Source of the DNA: Oceanospirillales bacterium
GTDB lineage: Bacteria > Pseudomonadota > Gammaproteobacteria > Pseudomonadales > Balneatricaceae
Assembly (NCBI GenBank): GCA_018223185.1
Contig: JAAEYW010000029.1
Coordinates: forward strand, 1-64,000
Direction of reading: 5' to 3'
Length of the DNA: 64,000 nucleotides
Part shown: positions 1 through 11,346 of the stretch, one piece after another
Position numbering within the stretch: the first letter of the stretch is position 1
How the letters are laid out: each line of letters opens with the position of its first letter
Notes under the pieces: model-generated
Seen by the model: only the letters and a program-made list of their open reading frames with translations
What the model was told of the DNA's origin: nothing
Database searches by the model: none
Position numbers and translations under genes: made by a program

Positions 1-1
1 G

Positions 2-52
2 GCTTACTTCTTCTTGAAGATTAAGGATGCCTTTCCCGGTAAAGCGCGATGA
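2..52 (+). CDS. 3' end of an unidentified gene (partial)
   Basis: An open frame runs in from the left edge and stops with TGA at 50-52, giving a C-terminal tail AYFFLKIKDAFPGKAR. It is followed within about 10 bases by a strong terminator hairpin, which supports a real gene end. The aromatic start followed by a short basic tail would suit a membrane protein whose last helix ends at the cytoplasmic face, but too little is visible to name a family. Confidence 0.45.
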   Translation, partial: AYFFLKIKDAFPGKAR

Positions 53-60
53 ACCGAAAA

Positions 61-89
61 AAAGCCCGCAAAACTCAGCGGGCTTTTTT
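61..89. terminator. Bidirectional rho-independent terminator
   Basis: A 9-bp perfect stem (61-69 with 78-86, AAAGCCCGC/GCGGGCTTT) with an 8-base loop is followed by a T run on the plus strand and preceded by an A run, which is a T run on the minus strand. It lies between the end of the left-edge gene and the 3' end of the first chemoreceptor gene, two genes meeting tail to tail, so it can serve both. Confidence 0.85.
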
Positions 90-107
90 ATTCACAGGAC
101 CGGTCAT

Positions 108-2090
108 TCAACTGATCGAAAATCGAGCCAGTAACGTCTGCTGCTGCCTGGCGACATCCAGTAACTCCTGGCTACTTTCAGAAGCAACGATAGCCCCCTG
201 AGATGTTTCCGCCGCAGCCGCATTAATCGATACCAGAGTCTGACTCACCTCAGCCACCGCCTGCGCCTGCTCGGTGGCCGCCGTTTCTATGAAGGCATTC
301 AGATCACGGATATGGGACACGGCATCACTCATTGCCTGCAGCACCGCCTGTGAACGACTGGCCTGCTCCACACAGTTCTGCGTTTGCTCAAAGCTCTGAT
401 TCATAACCTCCGATACCCGGGTAATAGCATGCTGCATATTACCGACCATATCCTGAATATCCTGAACCGAGTCCCGGGTACGCCCCGCCAGACCACGTAC
501 CTCATCTGCCACAACAGCAAACCCTCTGCCTTGCTCACCCGCACGGGCCGCCTCAATCGCTGCGTTCAACGCCAACAGATTAGTTTTTTCTGCAATATCC
601 TGGATAGTGGTCAGAATCATAACGATCTGATTGCCAAACGCGGCCATCTCATTACTCACACCCATCGCCTGATCGATACCCTTTGCCTGAGTTTCGATGC
701 TGGCAATCGTATCCTGCATCTGCTGGCTCACATCCTGACTCAGCGCTTCAAACTCATGCACAGCCTGCAGAGTGGTCCTGCTGTGGCCGGCCACCTCCGA
801 AACACTATGCTCCATCTCAACCGCAGCAGAGGAGGTTTGTTCCAGCTTCATGCCCTGAGAACTCATTGCGTCGGTAGTCTGCTGACTAACCGAAGCATTA
901 CGGTTAGCAACACTGGACAAACGATCGGCCCCCACAGCAACTTTCTGCAGAATATCCCTTAGCTCTTCGACAACAGAATTGAGGTAGCGGCTCAGATCTC
1001 CAAACTCATCTTCTCGCTTAACCTCGAATACGACACTCAGATCCCCTTCTTTGAATGCACTCAAACCTTTATGAATATGCGCCAGCGGCACCCGAATAGT
1101 CTGAACCAGAATAATTGCCACTATCAGGCCAAAGACAACCGAACCCACGGACAGAGCTAATATGCCAACCTGACTGAAGTTAACCAGTTGTTGCGCTTCA
1201 TCACGGGCATTGCCGGCAAGGGCATTATTGGCTGTGATAAAAGCACTCACGGCTTCACGAGCCTGAGAGATTAAGCTATCTGTTTTTTTCAGGCTCTGCT
1301 CGAGTTTTACTGCAGCCTCTGCCTTCTGTCTATAATAATTAACCAGCCCTCCCTCTTGATAGAGGTGGTTATTGATTGAGGTAATTGTGCGCTTTAACAG
1401 CTGAATATTCAGCGTTTCAGACCCGATAGCATTCAGGGCGCTGATCAGTTCACCCTTATTTTCCTGCAATAGCTTTTCCAGCTTTTCAATATCATTGGTG
1501 CGCTGAAAGTCCACCAGATGAAAGCGGTGCATACTGAACAGCACCATCAGGTCATCCGCTTTTTCCAACACATCCTGACTCACCTGGTTCTCATACAACG
1601 ATTTTGTCCACAGGTTAAGAGTATTACCCAGTCCCTGAAAATCGATCTCCGCCTGTCGGGTCTGAAATTCCAGAATCAGCGTTTGCTTCCTGTCGGCCAT
1701 CACCTTTTCGGCAACCTCAAAGAACTGATTACTGACCGCTTGAACCCTGTCTATACTGGCTTTTAGCTCAGGACGACCGGCAACCTTCTGCGACACGCCC
1801 TCCTGCGCCTCATTAAACTCAGCAATCCTGGCTTTCACCGCCTTCTTTTTCTGATTAAGTTCTTTAATCCGGTCCTGAGACAGCGCCGCAAACAGCTCAG
1901 AGTTAACCTCTTCAAGATAGATTTGCTGCTGAAAGCTCCCCGATAACGAAGGGATGACATTATCGGAAACATTAAAAAAATGATTGGAAATAGTTTTACT
2001 ACCAATCAAGCCTCCAGCCCCTACGATAATGATAAATAGCACCATCAAAGAGAAGCCTGCAATAAGTTTATGGGTGATGTTGAGTCTCAT
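108..2090 (-). CDS. Methyl-accepting chemotaxis protein (first of three)
   Basis: Transmembrane chemoreceptor of 660 residues. TM1 lies near residues 9-32, followed by a largely helical periplasmic sensor of about 270 residues, TM2 near 310-337, a HAMP linker (PLAHIHKGL ... [11 protein letters not shown]), and the cytoplasmic signalling coiled coil. The conserved hairpin tip [20 protein letters not shown] lies around residues 500-520. The ATG at 2088-2090 was chosen over one six codons upstream because GGAG lies 5 bases before it and both paralogues begin MRLN(I/V)THK. No C-terminal CheR/CheB-tethering pentapeptide is seen; the protein ends LLARFSIS. The sensor closely resembles that of the third receptor (shared [14 protein letters not shown]). 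The ligand is unknown and no che genes are in the window. Confidence 0.93.
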   Translation of the reverse strand: MRLNITHKLIAGFSLMVLFIIIVGAGGLIGSKTISNHFFNVSDNVIPSLSGSFQQQIYLEEVNSELFAALSQDRIKELNQKKKAVKARIAEFNEAQEGVSQKVAGRPELKASIDRVQAVSNQFFEVAEKVMADRKQTLILEFQTRQAEIDFQGLGNTLNLWTKSLYENQVSQDVLEKADDLMVLFSMHRFHLVDFQRTNDIEKLEKLLQENKGELISALNAIGSETLNIQLLKRTITSINNHLYQEGGLVNYYRQKAEAAVKLEQSLKKTDSLISQAREAVSAFITANNALAGNARDEAQQLVNFSQVGILALSVGSVVFGLIVAIILVQTIRVPLAHIHKGLSAFKEGDLSVVFEVKREDEFGDLSRYLNSVVEELRDILQKVAVGADRLSSVANRNASVSQQTTDAMSSQGMKLEQTSSAAVEMEHSVSEVAGHSRTTLQAVHEFEALSQDVSQQMQDTIASIETQAKGIDQAMGVSNEMAAFGNQIVMILTTIQDIAEKTNLLALNAAIEAARAGEQGRGFAVVADEVRGLAGRTRDSVQDIQDMVGNMQHAITRVSEVMNQSFEQTQNCVEQASRSQAVLQAMSDAVSHIRDLNAFIETAATEQAQAVAEVSQTLVSINAAAAETSQGAIVASESSQELLDVARQQQTLLARFSIS

Positions 2091-2228
2091 TTTCGCTCCG
2101 GCAACCATGCCTTTATAATAATATTGTCATTTATTTTTTTTATAATTCAGATATTACACCTGTCTGCTAAGCGAGCTAAACACAACCGTCAGGGACATTC
2201 GTAACAGTTATGCTTAACCAAAAGCGTT

Positions 2229-4208
2229 TCAGATCGAAAAGCGCGCCAGTAACGACTGCTGCTGACGGGCAACATCAAGAAGAGTCTGACTGCTTTCTGC
2301 CGCACTCTCCGCGCCCTTTGTCGTCGCTGCAGCGGCGTTGCTGATCGAGACCAGTGTCTTACTGACTTCCGCAACAGCGTCAGTCTGCTCACTGGCTGCG
2401 GTTTCAATGAAAGCATTGAGATCCCGAATGTGAGCAACGGCATCATTCATCGCTTTAAGTACGCCCTGGGAGCGGCCTGCCTGTTCAACACAGGTCTGGG
2501 TTTGCTGATAACTCTGATCCATCACATCAGATACCCGCTGAATGGCATTCTGCATATTGCCAACCATGTTCTGAATGTCCTGTACCGAGTCCCTGGTGCG
2601 CCCGGCCAGTGCTCTCACCTCATCGGCAACCACAGCAAATCCACGCCCCTGCTCACCCGCGCGGGCAGCTTCAATAGCAGCGTTCAGCGCCAGAAGATTG
2701 GTTTTCTCGGCGATATCCTTAATCGTGGTCAGAATCATAACAATCTGATTGCCAAACGCAGACATCTCCTGACTAACCCCCATCGCCTGGTCGATGCCCC
2801 GTGCCTGATTTTCAATACTAATGACTGTTTCCTGCATCTGATGGCTGACATCATGACTGAGATTCTCAAACTCATGCACAGCAGTCAGTGTCGTTTTACT
2901 GTGCCCGGCCACTTCTGAAACACTGTGTTCCATCTCTACCGCCGCAGAAGAGGTTTGTTCCAGCTGCATGCTTTGCATGTTCATGGACTGAGTCGTGTGC
3001 TGGCTGATGGTGGCATTATTGTTGGCCACGGTGGATAACCGCTCAGCACCATCAGCAATCTGCTGCAGAATCGATTTCAGGCTCGCAACGACTTCGTTGA
3101 GATAGCTGCTCAGATCACCAAACTCATCCTGGCGGCTAACATCAAATACAACACTCAGATCGCCCTCACGAACAGCACCTAACGTCTTTCGGATATGAGC
3201 CAGCGGTACCCGAATCGTCTGCACCAGCACGACGGCGACGATCAGGGCAAAGATCACCGCACCTATCGACAAACCGATGAGCCACAACCGCCCGGTAAAT
3301 ACCTCCTGACTGGCCTGCTCCTGAGCCTGATTCAGAATCTGATTATTCTTCGTTATAAAGTCTTCAACTGCTGCGCGGGTCTCAGCAATTAATTTGTATG
3401 TCTGTTCCAGACGGGCACTCTGAGCTTCTTCAGCCGCACTCATCGTTTTCAGATAAGCGATCAACCCATCCTCTCCGTAAAACTGCTGCTCAAAGACGTT
3501 AATATCATCCAGTGCTGACCGGAACGGTCCGCCTAAGCGGATAATATTCTCATAACCATTACGAATATCCCCTTTTCTGGTTGCCAGAACTTTTTCCAGC
3601 CGGCTAATCGTTTTGGTACGGCTGAAGTTCATCAGGCGGGAACGGAAAATACCTATCGTCTTAGCCAGCTCCTTACCCGCTGCCGCAATCGGCGTTCCAC
3701 TATGATCAACCTGAAGCTTACTCAATGAGGTAGAAAGGGCATTGTCTGCTTTGCGCAACTTTATATCCGCATCAATAATATGCCGCTCATTATCGAGAAT
3801 ATTTCTTTGCTCAATCAGAACCGTATCGGCCAGAGAAAAATACTGATCAATCCGTGTAGCAACCTGGTTTAATGACTCGCTCAGCACCTCATCCCGCGCC
3901 ACCCGCTCCGCGAGTGCTTGCTGATCGATCCTGAATTTTTCCAGTTGCTTCTTAAATGACTCACGCTGCAGATTCAGTTCCCTGACACGCGTTTCCGACA
4001 GCGCCGCAAACAGCTCATTATTGGCTTCCTCTAACCGGACCAGTTGCCGTAAACCATCGGTCAGAGAGGGCACTACATTCTGGGTAACATTCTCAAATTT
4101 CTGTGAGATCAATTGAATAGCACCGACGCCACCGGTACCCACTACGATAATAAAGACGACCATCAGGACAAACCCAACGATCATTTTATGGGTAATATTC
4201 AGTCTCAT
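2229..4208 (-). CDS. Methyl-accepting chemotaxis protein (second of three)
   Basis: Chemoreceptor of 659 residues with the same architecture as its neighbours: TM1 near residues 9-32, a periplasmic sensor of about 270 residues, TM2, HAMP, and a signalling domain with the same tip motif [20 protein letters not shown]. The cytoplasmic half is nearly the same as in the flanking receptors. The sensor is clearly different: it has no SKTISNHF block and has its own region with [14 protein letters not shown] and [19 protein letters not shown]. This suggests duplication followed by sensor divergence and a different signal. It starts [13 protein letters not shown] at 4208. About 140 bases separate it from the first receptor's start, with no obvious terminator between. 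Confidence 0.93.
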   Translation of the reverse strand: MRLNITHKMIVGFVLMVVFIIVVGTGGVGAIQLISQKFENVTQNVVPSLTDGLRQLVRLEEANNELFAALSETRVRELNLQRESFKKQLEKFRIDQQALAERVARDEVLSESLNQVATRIDQYFSLADTVLIEQRNILDNERHIIDADIKLRKADNALSTSLSKLQVDHSGTPIAAAGKELAKTIGIFRSRLMNFSRTKTISRLEKVLATRKGDIRNGYENIIRLGGPFRSALDDINVFEQQFYGEDGLIAYLKTMSAAEEAQSARLEQTYKLIAETRAAVEDFITKNNQILNQAQEQASQEVFTGRLWLIGLSIGAVIFALIVAVVLVQTIRVPLAHIRKTLGAVREGDLSVVFDVSRQDEFGDLSSYLNEVVASLKSILQQIADGAERLSTVANNNATISQHTTQSMNMQSMQLEQTSSAAVEMEHSVSEVAGHSKTTLTAVHEFENLSHDVSHQMQETVISIENQARGIDQAMGVSQEMSAFGNQIVMILTTIKDIAEKTNLLALNAAIEAARAGEQGRGFAVVADEVRALAGRTRDSVQDIQNMVGNMQNAIQRVSDVMDQSYQQTQTCVEQAGRSQGVLKAMNDAVAHIRDLNAFIETAASEQTDAVAEVSKTLVSISNAAAATTKGAESAAESSQTLLDVARQQQSLLARFSI

Positions 4209-4482
4209 TTGAACCCCAGCGCCCGTTTTTTTATTGTTTATTAAGCTCTAACGCTAATTCTGCGTTCATTCCAGCCAGAGAAAAGCCGTATCAATCAATC
4301 TAACCCGTTATACGACTAAAGGCGTGTACTTATATCCCAAGGTGGGTAATAAAACTACAGAAACAAGCGGACGCCGATCCACATATCCGCTTTTAGTGGT
4401 CGATAGCGGTATCTGAACCGATGGAGGCAAACCCTATTCAAGAGGGATAAAGTCTGAATCACTGGAAGTGATAGAGAGAAAA
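4209..4482. other. Intergenic region upstream of second chemoreceptor
   Basis: About 270 bases between the start of the second chemoreceptor gene and the terminator of the third. It is fairly AT-rich and must hold the promoter of the second receptor. I looked for a flagellar sigma-28 type promoter (TAAA...GCCGATAA) on the minus strand and found none, and saw no credible small gene. Confidence 0.5.
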
Positions 4483-4503
4483 AAAGCCGCATTTAGCGGC
4501 TTT
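4483..4503 (-). terminator. Rho-independent terminator of third chemoreceptor gene
   Basis: An 8-bp stem (4483-4490 with 4496-4503, AAAGCCGC/GCGGCTTT) with a 5-base loop and an A run at 4479-4486 that reads as a T run on the minus strand. It sits 18 bases beyond the stop codon of the third chemoreceptor gene. Confidence 0.8.
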
Positions 4504-4521
4504 TAAAAAAACTTCTTCACC

Positions 4522-6504
4522 TCAGCAGATTGCAAATCGCGCCAATAACGCTTGCTGCTGCCGTGCCACACCCAGCAATTCCTGACTGCTTTCTGATGCA
4601 CTGGCAGCGCCCTGCGACGTTTCTGCTGCGGCGGTATTGATCGAAACCAGTGTCTGACTGACCTCAGCCACTGCCTGCGCCTGCTCATTAGCAGCCGTTT
4701 CAATGAAGGCGTTCAGGTCACGGATATGGAACACCGCATCATTCATCGACTGAAGCAACTCCTGTGACCGGCCAGCCTGCTCCACACAGTTCTGAGTTTG
4801 CTCAAAACTCTGATTCATCACCTCGGAGACCCGGGTAATAGCGTTTTGCATATTACCGACCATATCCTGAATATCCTGCACCGAGTCACGGGTACGGCCT
4901 GCCAGGCTCCGCACTTCATCCGCCACCACAGCAAACCCCCGACCCTGCTCTCCCGCCCGGGCAGCTTCAATCGCTGCATTCAACGCCAAGAGATTGGTTT
5001 TTTCTGCAATATCCTGAATAGTTGTCAGAATCATAACGATCTGATTTCCAAACACCGACATCTCATTACTAACCCCCATCGCCTGATCGATACCTGTTGC
5101 CTGAGTTTCGATGCTGGCAACAGTATCCAGCATCTGCTGACTCACGCTCTGGCTTAACGTCTCAAACTCATGCACCGCCTGCAAAGTGGTCTTGCTATGT
5201 CTGGCAACCTCGGCAACACTATGCTCCATCTCTACAGCAGCAGACGAGGTTTGTTCAAGCTTAATACCCTGCGAGCTCATCGCATCGGTGGTTTGCTGAC
5301 TGATCGCTGCATTATTGTTGGCCACACTGGATAACCGGTTTGCACCGATGGCTACCTGCTGAAGAATATCGCGAAGCCCTTCAACAACAGTATTCAGATA
5401 ACGGCTCAGATCTCCGAACTCATCATGTCGATGCACTTCAAAAGTAACCTTAAGATCGCCCTCATTCAGACGACTTAACCCTTTGTGTATATGCGCCAGA
5501 GGGGTACGAATTGTTTGCAATAACATGGCTGCCACCACTAGCGCAAACACAACCGCCCCGACAGAAAGCCCCAGAATCAGAAAGTGACTGAAATTTTCCT
5601 GCTGTTCCGCCTCTATTCTGGCATTAGTCGCCAGCTGCATATTCAGAGAGATAAAACCGTCCATCCCTTCTCGAGCCTGAGTAATTAACAGTTCAGTTTT
5701 TTTCAGGTTTTCCGCCAGCTGCTTATCCGCTTTATCCTTCTGAGAATAATAATCGACCAGCCCTTCTACACCGTAAAGATGCGTCAAAACAGACTGAATA
5801 GTACGATCAAGTAGCCTGAAGTTTGGTGCTACCGGCTCCAGCTTTTTCAGCGCATCCACCAATAACTTATCGGTCGCCTTTAGTGCCGAATGCAGGTATT
5901 CAATATCATTACTACCTCTGAAGCTGCTCAACTGCGAATGGTGAATACTCAACGTACTTTTCAACCGTTTCGCCAGCGCCAGAACATCTCCACCCGACTG
6001 TTCTTCTGATAAGCCGTCCATCCAGGACTTAAGTGAGCCATCAAGATCCTGAAAATTCGCTTCAGCCTGACTAATCTGAAAATCAAGAATCAGCGCCTGT
6101 TTACGGTCTTCCAGCACATGATCAGTAATGTCGAAAAACTCTTTACTGATAACCTGAATCTTAGCTAATGCTTCATCCAGCTCTGCATTACCGGAAATTT
6201 TCCCGGCAACCTGTTGTTGCTCTTCATTGAATTGATCAATCCGGGCTTTAACCAGTGTCCGCTTCTCGTTAAGGTCCGGAATCCGTGTTTGTGACAGCGC
6301 AGCAAATAGCTCTGCATTCACCTCTTCCAGATAGATCATCTGCTGAAAACTGCCGGCCAGTGAAGGGATCACATCATCCGACACTTTATAGAAATGATTA
6401 GAAATCGTTTTACTGGCAACAAGGCCTCCAACTCCAACAATAATGATAAACAACACCATTAACGCCAGTCCGACGTTCAGTTTATGCGTTACATTCAGTC
6501 TCAT
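4522..6504 (-). CDS. Methyl-accepting chemotaxis protein (third of three)
   Basis: Chemoreceptor of 660 residues: TM1 near residues 9-32, a helical periplasmic sensor of about 270 residues, TM2, HAMP ([17 protein letters not shown]) and a methyl-accepting signalling domain with the tip [20 protein letters not shown]. Sensor and signalling parts both resemble the first receptor more than the middle one ([24 protein letters not shown]). It ends LLARFAIC with no tethering pentapeptide. It has its own terminator downstream, so it is probably transcribed independently of the second gene. The start at 6504 gives the family N-terminus MRLNVTHK, with a purine-rich GGATTGATGA just upstream. Confidence 0.93.
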   Translation of the reverse strand: MRLNVTHKLNVGLALMVLFIIIVGVGGLVASKTISNHFYKVSDDVIPSLAGSFQQMIYLEEVNAELFAALSQTRIPDLNEKRTLVKARIDQFNEEQQQVAGKISGNAELDEALAKIQVISKEFFDITDHVLEDRKQALILDFQISQAEANFQDLDGSLKSWMDGLSEEQSGGDVLALAKRLKSTLSIHHSQLSSFRGSNDIEYLHSALKATDKLLVDALKKLEPVAPNFRLLDRTIQSVLTHLYGVEGLVDYYSQKDKADKQLAENLKKTELLITQAREGMDGFISLNMQLATNARIEAEQQENFSHFLILGLSVGAVVFALVVAAMLLQTIRTPLAHIHKGLSRLNEGDLKVTFEVHRHDEFGDLSRYLNTVVEGLRDILQQVAIGANRLSSVANNNAAISQQTTDAMSSQGIKLEQTSSAAVEMEHSVAEVARHSKTTLQAVHEFETLSQSVSQQMLDTVASIETQATGIDQAMGVSNEMSVFGNQIVMILTTIQDIAEKTNLLALNAAIEAARAGEQGRGFAVVADEVRSLAGRTRDSVQDIQDMVGNMQNAITRVSEVMNQSFEQTQNCVEQAGRSQELLQSMNDAVFHIRDLNAFIETAANEQAQAVAEVSQTLVSINTAAAETSQGAASASESSQELLGVARQQQALLARFAIC

Positions 6505-6645
6505 TCATCAATCCGGCCTGTCTACCGGCCTCCGGCTGTAAATCTCTTTACGAGATGCTGGCGATTATTATTTTTCAGCCCACCAATGTACCGGCCCCGC
6601 TATGCCCAGGCATAATAAGATTAATCAACTGTTGTATTCAGATAT

Positions 6646-6684
6646 AAGAAAGCCCGTTCGGAATAATCCGGAACGGGCTTTCTT
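6646..6684 (-). terminator. Rho-independent terminator of argH
   Basis: A perfect 14-bp stem (6646-6659 with 6671-6684) around an 11-base loop, with GC-rich centre GCCCGTTC/GAACGGGC and A/T-rich flanks. It lies about 70 bases downstream of the argH stop on the minus strand. Confidence 0.8.
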
Positions 6685-6751
6685 ATTGATACAGTCTGCT
6701 TAACCCAGCGGTTCACTTTTTTACCGCCAGGTGCAACGTGCCTGCTTGACC

Positions 6752-8149
6752 TTAATTGCGTTCCTGCAGCATCTTTTCAGCCCGGTCACAGGCCTGGCGC
6801 ACCTGATTCGGTGCAGTGCCACCGATGTGATCACGGGCACTCACTGAACCGTCCAAAGTCAACACCTCAAAGACATCATCGCCGATCTGACCGGAGAACT
6901 GTTGCAGCTCTTCGAGACTCATCTCCCCCAGATCCTTGCTCTGCTCAATACCGTAGGCAACCGCTTTACCGACAATCTCGTGAGCATCACGGAACGGTAT
7001 ACCTTTGCGTACCACATAGTCAGCCAGATCGGTCGCGGTAGAAAAACCACGCAGTGCGGCTTCACGCATATTGTCATGTTTCGCTTCAATCGCCGGCACC
7101 ATATCAGCAAAGGCACGCAGACAGCCCTTAACGGTGTCGATCGCATCGAACAGCGGCTCTTTATCTTCCTGGTTGTCCTTGTTATATGCCAGTGGCTGCG
7201 ACTTCATCAGGGTCAGCAGTGACATCAGATGACCATAAACCCGGCCACTCTTGCCACGCACCAGCTCTGGCACATCCGGGTTTTTCTTCTGCGGCATAAT
7301 AGAGGAACCGGTACAGAAGCGATCAGGCAGGTTGATAAAGTTGAACTGTGCTGAAGCCCACATCACCAGTTCTTCTGAATAGCGGGTCATATGCATCATC
7401 AGAATGCTGGAAGCGGCACAAAATTCGATAGCAAAGTCACGATCAGAAACTGAATCCAGAGAGTTCTCGGTCGGAGCCGTAAAACCCAGCAGTTCAGTGG
7501 TCATATGCCGGTCAATCGGGTAGGTGGTTCCCGCCAGCGCAGCAGCACCCAGCGGCAGAATATTGACCCGCTTGCGGCAATCAATAAAACGCTCATAATC
7601 CCGGCTCAGCATCTCAAACCAGGCCATCAGGTGATGACCGAAGGTTACCGGCTGGGCGGTTTGCAGATGCGTAAAGCCAGGCATCACGGTGTCCGCCTCC
7701 TGACGAGCCAGACCCACAATACCCAGCTGCAGACGGGTAATCTCAGCCAGGATATTATCGATTTCGTCGCGAACATATAGACGGATATCGGTGGCAACCT
7801 GGTCATTACGGGAGCGACCCGTATGCAGTTTCTTACCGGTGATACCGATCTTTTTGGTCAGCGCTGCCTCGATGTTCATATGCACATCTTCCAGCGCGAT
7901 CGACCACTCAAAATTGCCGCTTTCAATATCAGACTCAATCTCACTAAGCCCTTTCAGAATATCAGCACACTCGGCTTCGGTCAGCACACCCACTTTGGTA
8001 AGCATCTTCGCATGTGCGACTGAGCCCCGGATATCCTGCTTGTACATCCGCTGATCAAACTGAACCGACGCGGTGAAACGGGCAACGAAGGCATCCGTTG
8101 GCTCATTAAAACGGCCACCCCATTGCTGGTTGGTTTTTTCTTCACTCAT
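6752..8149 (-). CDS. argH: Argininosuccinate lyase
   Basis: Cytoplasmic enzyme of the fumarase/aspartase superfamily that splits argininosuccinate into arginine and fumarate, the last step of arginine synthesis. At 465 residues it matches the family (about 457-470). The superfamily signature [12 protein letters not shown] lies near residue 280, and [13 protein letters not shown] and [14 protein letters not shown] carry further active-site residues. It diverges from hemC across 185 bases. In Pseudomonas argH lies in the same neighbourhood but with a two-component pair (algZ/algR) between it and hemC; that pair is absent here. A stem-loop terminator follows. Confidence 0.97.
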   Translation of the reverse strand: MSEEKTNQQWGGRFNEPTDAFVARFTASVQFDQRMYKQDIRGSVAHAKMLTKVGVLTEAECADILKGLSEIESDIESGNFEWSIALEDVHMNIEAALTKKIGITGKKLHTGRSRNDQVATDIRLYVRDEIDNILAEITRLQLGIVGLARQEADTVMPGFTHLQTAQPVTFGHHLMAWFEMLSRDYERFIDCRKRVNILPLGAAALAGTTYPIDRHMTTELLGFTAPTENSLDSVSDRDFAIEFCAASSILMMHMTRYSEELVMWASAQFNFINLPDRFCTGSSIMPQKKNPDVPELVRGKSGRVYGHLMSLLTLMKSQPLAYNKDNQEDKEPLFDAIDTVKGCLRAFADMVPAIEAKHDNMREAALRGFSTATDLADYVVRKGIPFRDAHEIVGKAVAYGIEQSKDLGEMSLEELQQFSGQIGDDVFEVLTLDGSVSARDHIGGTAPNQVRQACDRAEKMLQERN

Positions 8150-8215
8150 ACTAAAACCTCAAATCTTGCATCCGCGCCGACGGCAACCGGATCTTGTCCT
8201 GAATCAATGGCGGGC

Positions 8216-8221
8216 ATTATA
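8216..8221 (-). promoter_or_regulatory. Candidate -10 box for argH
   Basis: Read on the minus strand this is a perfect TATAAT, 67 bases upstream of the argH start. No good -35 hexamer is seen at 16-18 bases, so the call rests on the -10 alone. Confidence 0.35.
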
Positions 8222-8334
8222 CAGCAACCAACCCCTTTCCCGCATGCCCGATCAGCTGTTACCTGCCTGCTTATCTGTTAAAATCGGTAATTATTTTGCG
8301 TAGCTGACCGGGCAACCGCCCTCCAGGATCCTGT

Positions 8335-9276
8335 ATGACTGATAAAGTAGTCCGTATCGCCACCCGTCAAAGCCCTCTCGCCCTGTGGCAGGCCGAATAT
8401 GTTAAAGCTGAGTTAGAAAAGTTTCATCCAGGCATCAAAGTTGAACTGATGGGGTTCACCACTAAAGGAGATGTATTGCTCGACTCTCCGCTGTCAAAAA
8501 TCGGCGGTAAGGGGCTTTTCGTTAAAGAGCTGGAAGTCGCGATGCTGGCGAATGAAGCCGATATCGCCGTGCATTCAATGAAAGATGTGCCGATGGATTT
8601 TCCGGAAGGTCTGGGACTGGCGGTGATCTGCCCACGGGAGAAGCCCACCGATGCGTTTGTCTCCAACCACTATAAGACTCTGGATGAACTTCCTCAGGGC
8701 GCAGTCGTCGGCACCTCCTCACTGCGCCGCGAAGCCCAGTTGAAAGCCAAACGCCCCGATCTGCAGATCAAAACACTGCGCGGCAATGTTAACACCCGGC
8801 TGCGCAAGCTTGATGAGGGCCAGTACGATGCCATTATACTGGCTACTGCGGGCCTGCTTCGTCTGGAGATGGCCGACCGGATCGCCAGTGAGATCACCCC
8901 TGAAGAGAGCCTGCCAGCCGGTGGTCAGGGCGCTGTAGGTATTGAGTGCCGTACCGATGACACAACCACAATTGCGTTGCTGAAACCGCTGCATGATCAG
9001 GAAACGGCATACCGGGTTACTGCTGAACGGGCCATGAACCGTCGCCTGGAAGGCGGTTGTCAGGTGCCTATCGCCTGTTATGCCACCCTGAATGACGCAG
9101 GTGATGAGCTTTATCTTCGCGGTCTGGTTGCCAGTACTGACGGCACCAGAATACTGCGGGACGAGCTTCGCAACAGCCCGGATAATGCGGAAGCGATGGG
9201 TATCGAGCTGGCAGAACGCCTGCTGGCAGCCGGTGCCGATCAGATTCTGGCAGAAGTTTATCAGCAAAATGGCTAA
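8335..9276 (+). CDS. hemC: Hydroxymethylbilane synthase (porphobilinogen deaminase)
   Basis: Joins four porphobilinogen molecules into hydroxymethylbilane in the heme/siroheme pathway. Length is 313 residues, as in E. coli. The dipyrromethane cofactor is attached to a conserved cysteine, seen here as C242 in [14 protein letters not shown]-terminal [13 protein letters not shown] and central [11 protein letters not shown] are typical substrate-binding segments. ATG 8335 has AGGATC 8 bases upstream. First gene of hemC-hemD-hemX-hemY, with overlaps at each junction that suggest translational coupling. Confidence 0.97.
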   Translation: MTDKVVRIATRQSPLALWQAEYVKAELEKFHPGIKVELMGFTTKGDVLLDSPLSKIGGKGLFVKELEVAMLANEADIAVHSMKDVPMDFPEGLGLAVICPREKPTDAFVSNHYKTLDELPQGAVVGTSSLRREAQLKAKRPDLQIKTLRGNVNTRLRKLDEGQYDAIILATAGLLRLEMADRIASEITPEESLPAGGQGAVGIECRTDDTTTIALLKPLHDQETAYRVTAERAMNRRLEGGCQVPIACYATLNDAGDELYLRGLVASTDGTRILRDELRNSPDNAEAMGIELAERLLAAGADQILAEVYQQNG

Positions 9277-10051
9277 CCCCAGAGTACTGGTAACACGCCC
9301 GGCACATCAGGCCCTGGGACTGGCAGAGTTGCTTGCCAGTCTTGGGCTTGAAGCGGTACAGCTACCGCTGTTGGATATCACCCCCATCGCAGAGTCGGAC
9401 CCGGCGTTTCCACAGCTGAAAAGCCGGATTATGGATCTGGATCTTTACCACTCAGTGATATTTATCAGCGCTAACGCTGTCGCTGCCGGCATGGATCTGA
9501 TTGATCAGTACTGGCCTCAGTTGCCAATAGGGATTCAGTGGCTGGCAATTGGCCGTCAAACGGCGGTAAAACTTGAAGAGTATGGCATTACTGCCATTCA
9601 GTCCCCCGCCGGCTATGACTCTGAGGCACTCCTCTCCCTGCCGCAACTACAGCAGGTTGCTGAACACAGGGTACTGATCATGCGCGGCGAAGGGGGACGT
9701 GAAACCCTCGCCGAACAACTGAGTCAGCGCGGCGCCAGAGTCGAGTACGCTGATCTCTACCGGCGCAGCCTTCCACCCTATACCTCCGGACAGATCAGCA
9801 GTACTATCGGGGACAAGCCCGTTGCTGCAGTGTTGCTGACCAGTGGAGAAGCGGTCAATAACCTGACGCGCCTTATAACAGAGAACAATCTCAGAGAGCT
9901 ACAGCGTGCAACATTGGTTGTACCCAGTGAGCGAGTTGCCCGAATCGCTACAGAGTTAGGCTATACTCGGGTTATTATCGCCAGTGGGCCCGATAATCAG
10001 GCGATGGCAGAAACAGTTTTATCGACTATCGATATGGATGACAGAACATGA
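9269..10051 (+). CDS. hemD: Uroporphyrinogen-III synthase
   Basis: Closes and inverts ring D of hydroxymethylbilane to make uroporphyrinogen III. The protein is 260 residues from the ATG at 9269, which overlaps the last 8 bases of hemC and gives the typical start [15 protein letters not shown]. The frame is open about 180 bases further upstream inside hemC, but that extension is hemC sequence in another frame. C-terminal [14 protein letters not shown] and [16 protein letters not shown] match the second lobe of the family. HemD is poorly conserved, so the call rests on these segments plus its position after hemC. It overlaps hemX by 4 bases (ATGA). Confidence 0.93.
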   Translation: MANPRVLVTRPAHQALGLAELLASLGLEAVQLPLLDITPIAESDPAFPQLKSRIMDLDLYHSVIFISANAVAAGMDLIDQYWPQLPIGIQWLAIGRQTAVKLEEYGITAIQSPAGYDSEALLSLPQLQQVAEHRVLIMRGEGGRETLAEQLSQRGARVEYADLYRRSLPPYTSGQISSTIGDKPVAAVLLTSGEAVNNLTRLITENNLRELQRATLVVPSERVARIATELGYTRVIIASGPDNQAMAETVLSTIDMDDRT

Positions 10052-11346
10052 AAAAAAGCGGGAATAACAATCCAGTCACTTCCGGTAAACCAGAAGACGC
10101 GATTGAGGGAGAACTGATCGAAAAGGAGAACGCCCCCGCCGATGATCAAGACACATCAGAAGAGAAGCCTGACAAAAAGTCTGACGCAAATGCTGCCTCA
10201 GCAGAGAAGCCAGCATCGACAACGGCCGGTAAAGTGAAACAGAGTTCACCGAAAGCCGCTGAAGCGCCGGTGAACGAAGAGACTCCGACAAAAGAGCAGT
10301 CGAAGCAAAAGTCGGACTGGTCAGGCCGGATCGCCCTGCTGCTGGCTGCCATCGCTCTGGCGGGTATCGGTTACCTCTACTGGCTACAACTTCAGGAGAA
10401 AGACCTGATACAGCAGACCCAGCAAAATACAGCGGTCAAACTCAGTGACTCCCTGAAAAAAAGCCAGCAACAGTTTACTGAGCAGTTAAACGCCCTCAGC
10501 CAGAAATTGTCAGCCTTGCAAAGCAAATCGGCTCAGGATCAGTCCAATATCAATGAACTACAGGACCGGCTGACCCGCAGCATCCAGCAGGTCACCGCAG
10601 TACAGAAAACTAACCGCGCGGACTGGCTGCTGGCAGAGGTTGAATATCTGCTGCGACTGGCGAACCAGCGGGTACTGATGGAACAAACCCCCAATGGTGC
10701 ACTGCAACTGCTGCGCTCTGCCGACAAGATTCTCAGAGAGACCGATGATGTCAGCATCTATGATATTCGCAAAGCGGTAGCGGCAGACATCGCGGCGCTG
10801 GAAGCGGTCCCACAACTGGATATTGAAGGCGTTTTCCTGCGTCTCGGAGCACTCAATGCGCAGGTAGATCAGCTTCAGGTCATCCCCCTGACAGAGCAGC
10901 ACAAACTACCGGAACTGCTGGACCAGGTTAACAGCGAAGAGTTCGCCTCCAGCTGGAGTGCCGATATTAAAGAAGCCTGGGCGACCCTGTCTGATAAAGC
11001 CAGTAAGCTGATCGTTATTCAGGATCGCAGCGAGCCGGTTGAACCCCTGCTGTCACCGCAGCAGAGTTACTACCTGCAACAAAATCTGCACCTGATGCTG
11101 GAACAGGCACAACTGTCACTGCTGCAGCGCAAACCCCAAAGCTACCTCAGCAGCCTGACCAAGGCTCAGGAATGGGTGGGGACTTACTTTGAACAGAACC
11201 ACAGCAACACTCAGGCTCTGCTAAAAGCCCTGAAAGATCTGGAACAGATCGAAGTGGCACCGCAGATGCCGGACATATCCGGATCACTGACCGCCCTGAA
11301 GAGCTACCTTCAAGCGATGCGTAAGCTGAAAGAGGGAGCTGCCTGA
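10048..11346 (+). CDS. hemX: HemX-like membrane protein
   Basis: Protein of 432 residues. Residues 1-90 are low-complexity and rich in Lys, Glu, Asp and Ala. One transmembrane helix lies near 93-113 (IALLLAAIALAGIGYLYWL), followed by a long coiled-coil periplasmic region (roughly 120-185) and the HemX domain with ADWLLAEVEYLLRLANQR. Proteins of this family are often labelled uroporphyrin-III C-methyltransferase, but no SAM-binding methyltransferase domain is visible, so that label should not be used here. Its role in heme synthesis is not established. It is translationally coupled to hemD (ATGA overlap) and hemY. Confidence 0.9.
   Translation: MKKSGNNNPVTSGKPEDAIEGELIEKENAPADDQDTSEEKPDKKSDANAASAEKPASTTAGKVKQSSPKAAEAPVNEETPTKEQSKQKSDWSGRIALLLAAIALAGIGYLYWLQLQEKDLIQQTQQNTAVKLSDSLKKSQQQFTEQLNALSQKLSALQSKSAQDQSNINELQDRLTRSIQQVTAVQKTNRADWLLAEVEYLLRLANQRVLMEQTPNGALQLLRSADKILRETDDVSIYDIRKAVAADIAALEAVPQLDIEGVFLRLGALNAQVDQLQVIPLTEQHKLPELLDQVNSEEFASSWSADIKEAWATLSDKASKLIVIQDRSEPVEPLLSPQQSYYLQQNLHLMLEQAQLSLLQRKPQSYLSSLTKAQEWVGTYFEQNHSNTQALLKALKDLEQIEVAPQMPDISGSLTALKSYLQAMRKLKEGAA

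Noticed and set aside
384-962. Plus-strand 192-codon open frame inside the first chemoreceptor gene
   Set aside because: Mirror of the highly conserved signalling domain; equivalent antisense frames occur in the other two receptors only because the genes are similar. No start signal or family features.
9092-9268. Upstream extension of hemD
   Set aside because: The open frame lies entirely within hemC, and the added residues do not fit uroporphyrinogen-III synthase; the ATG at 9269 does.
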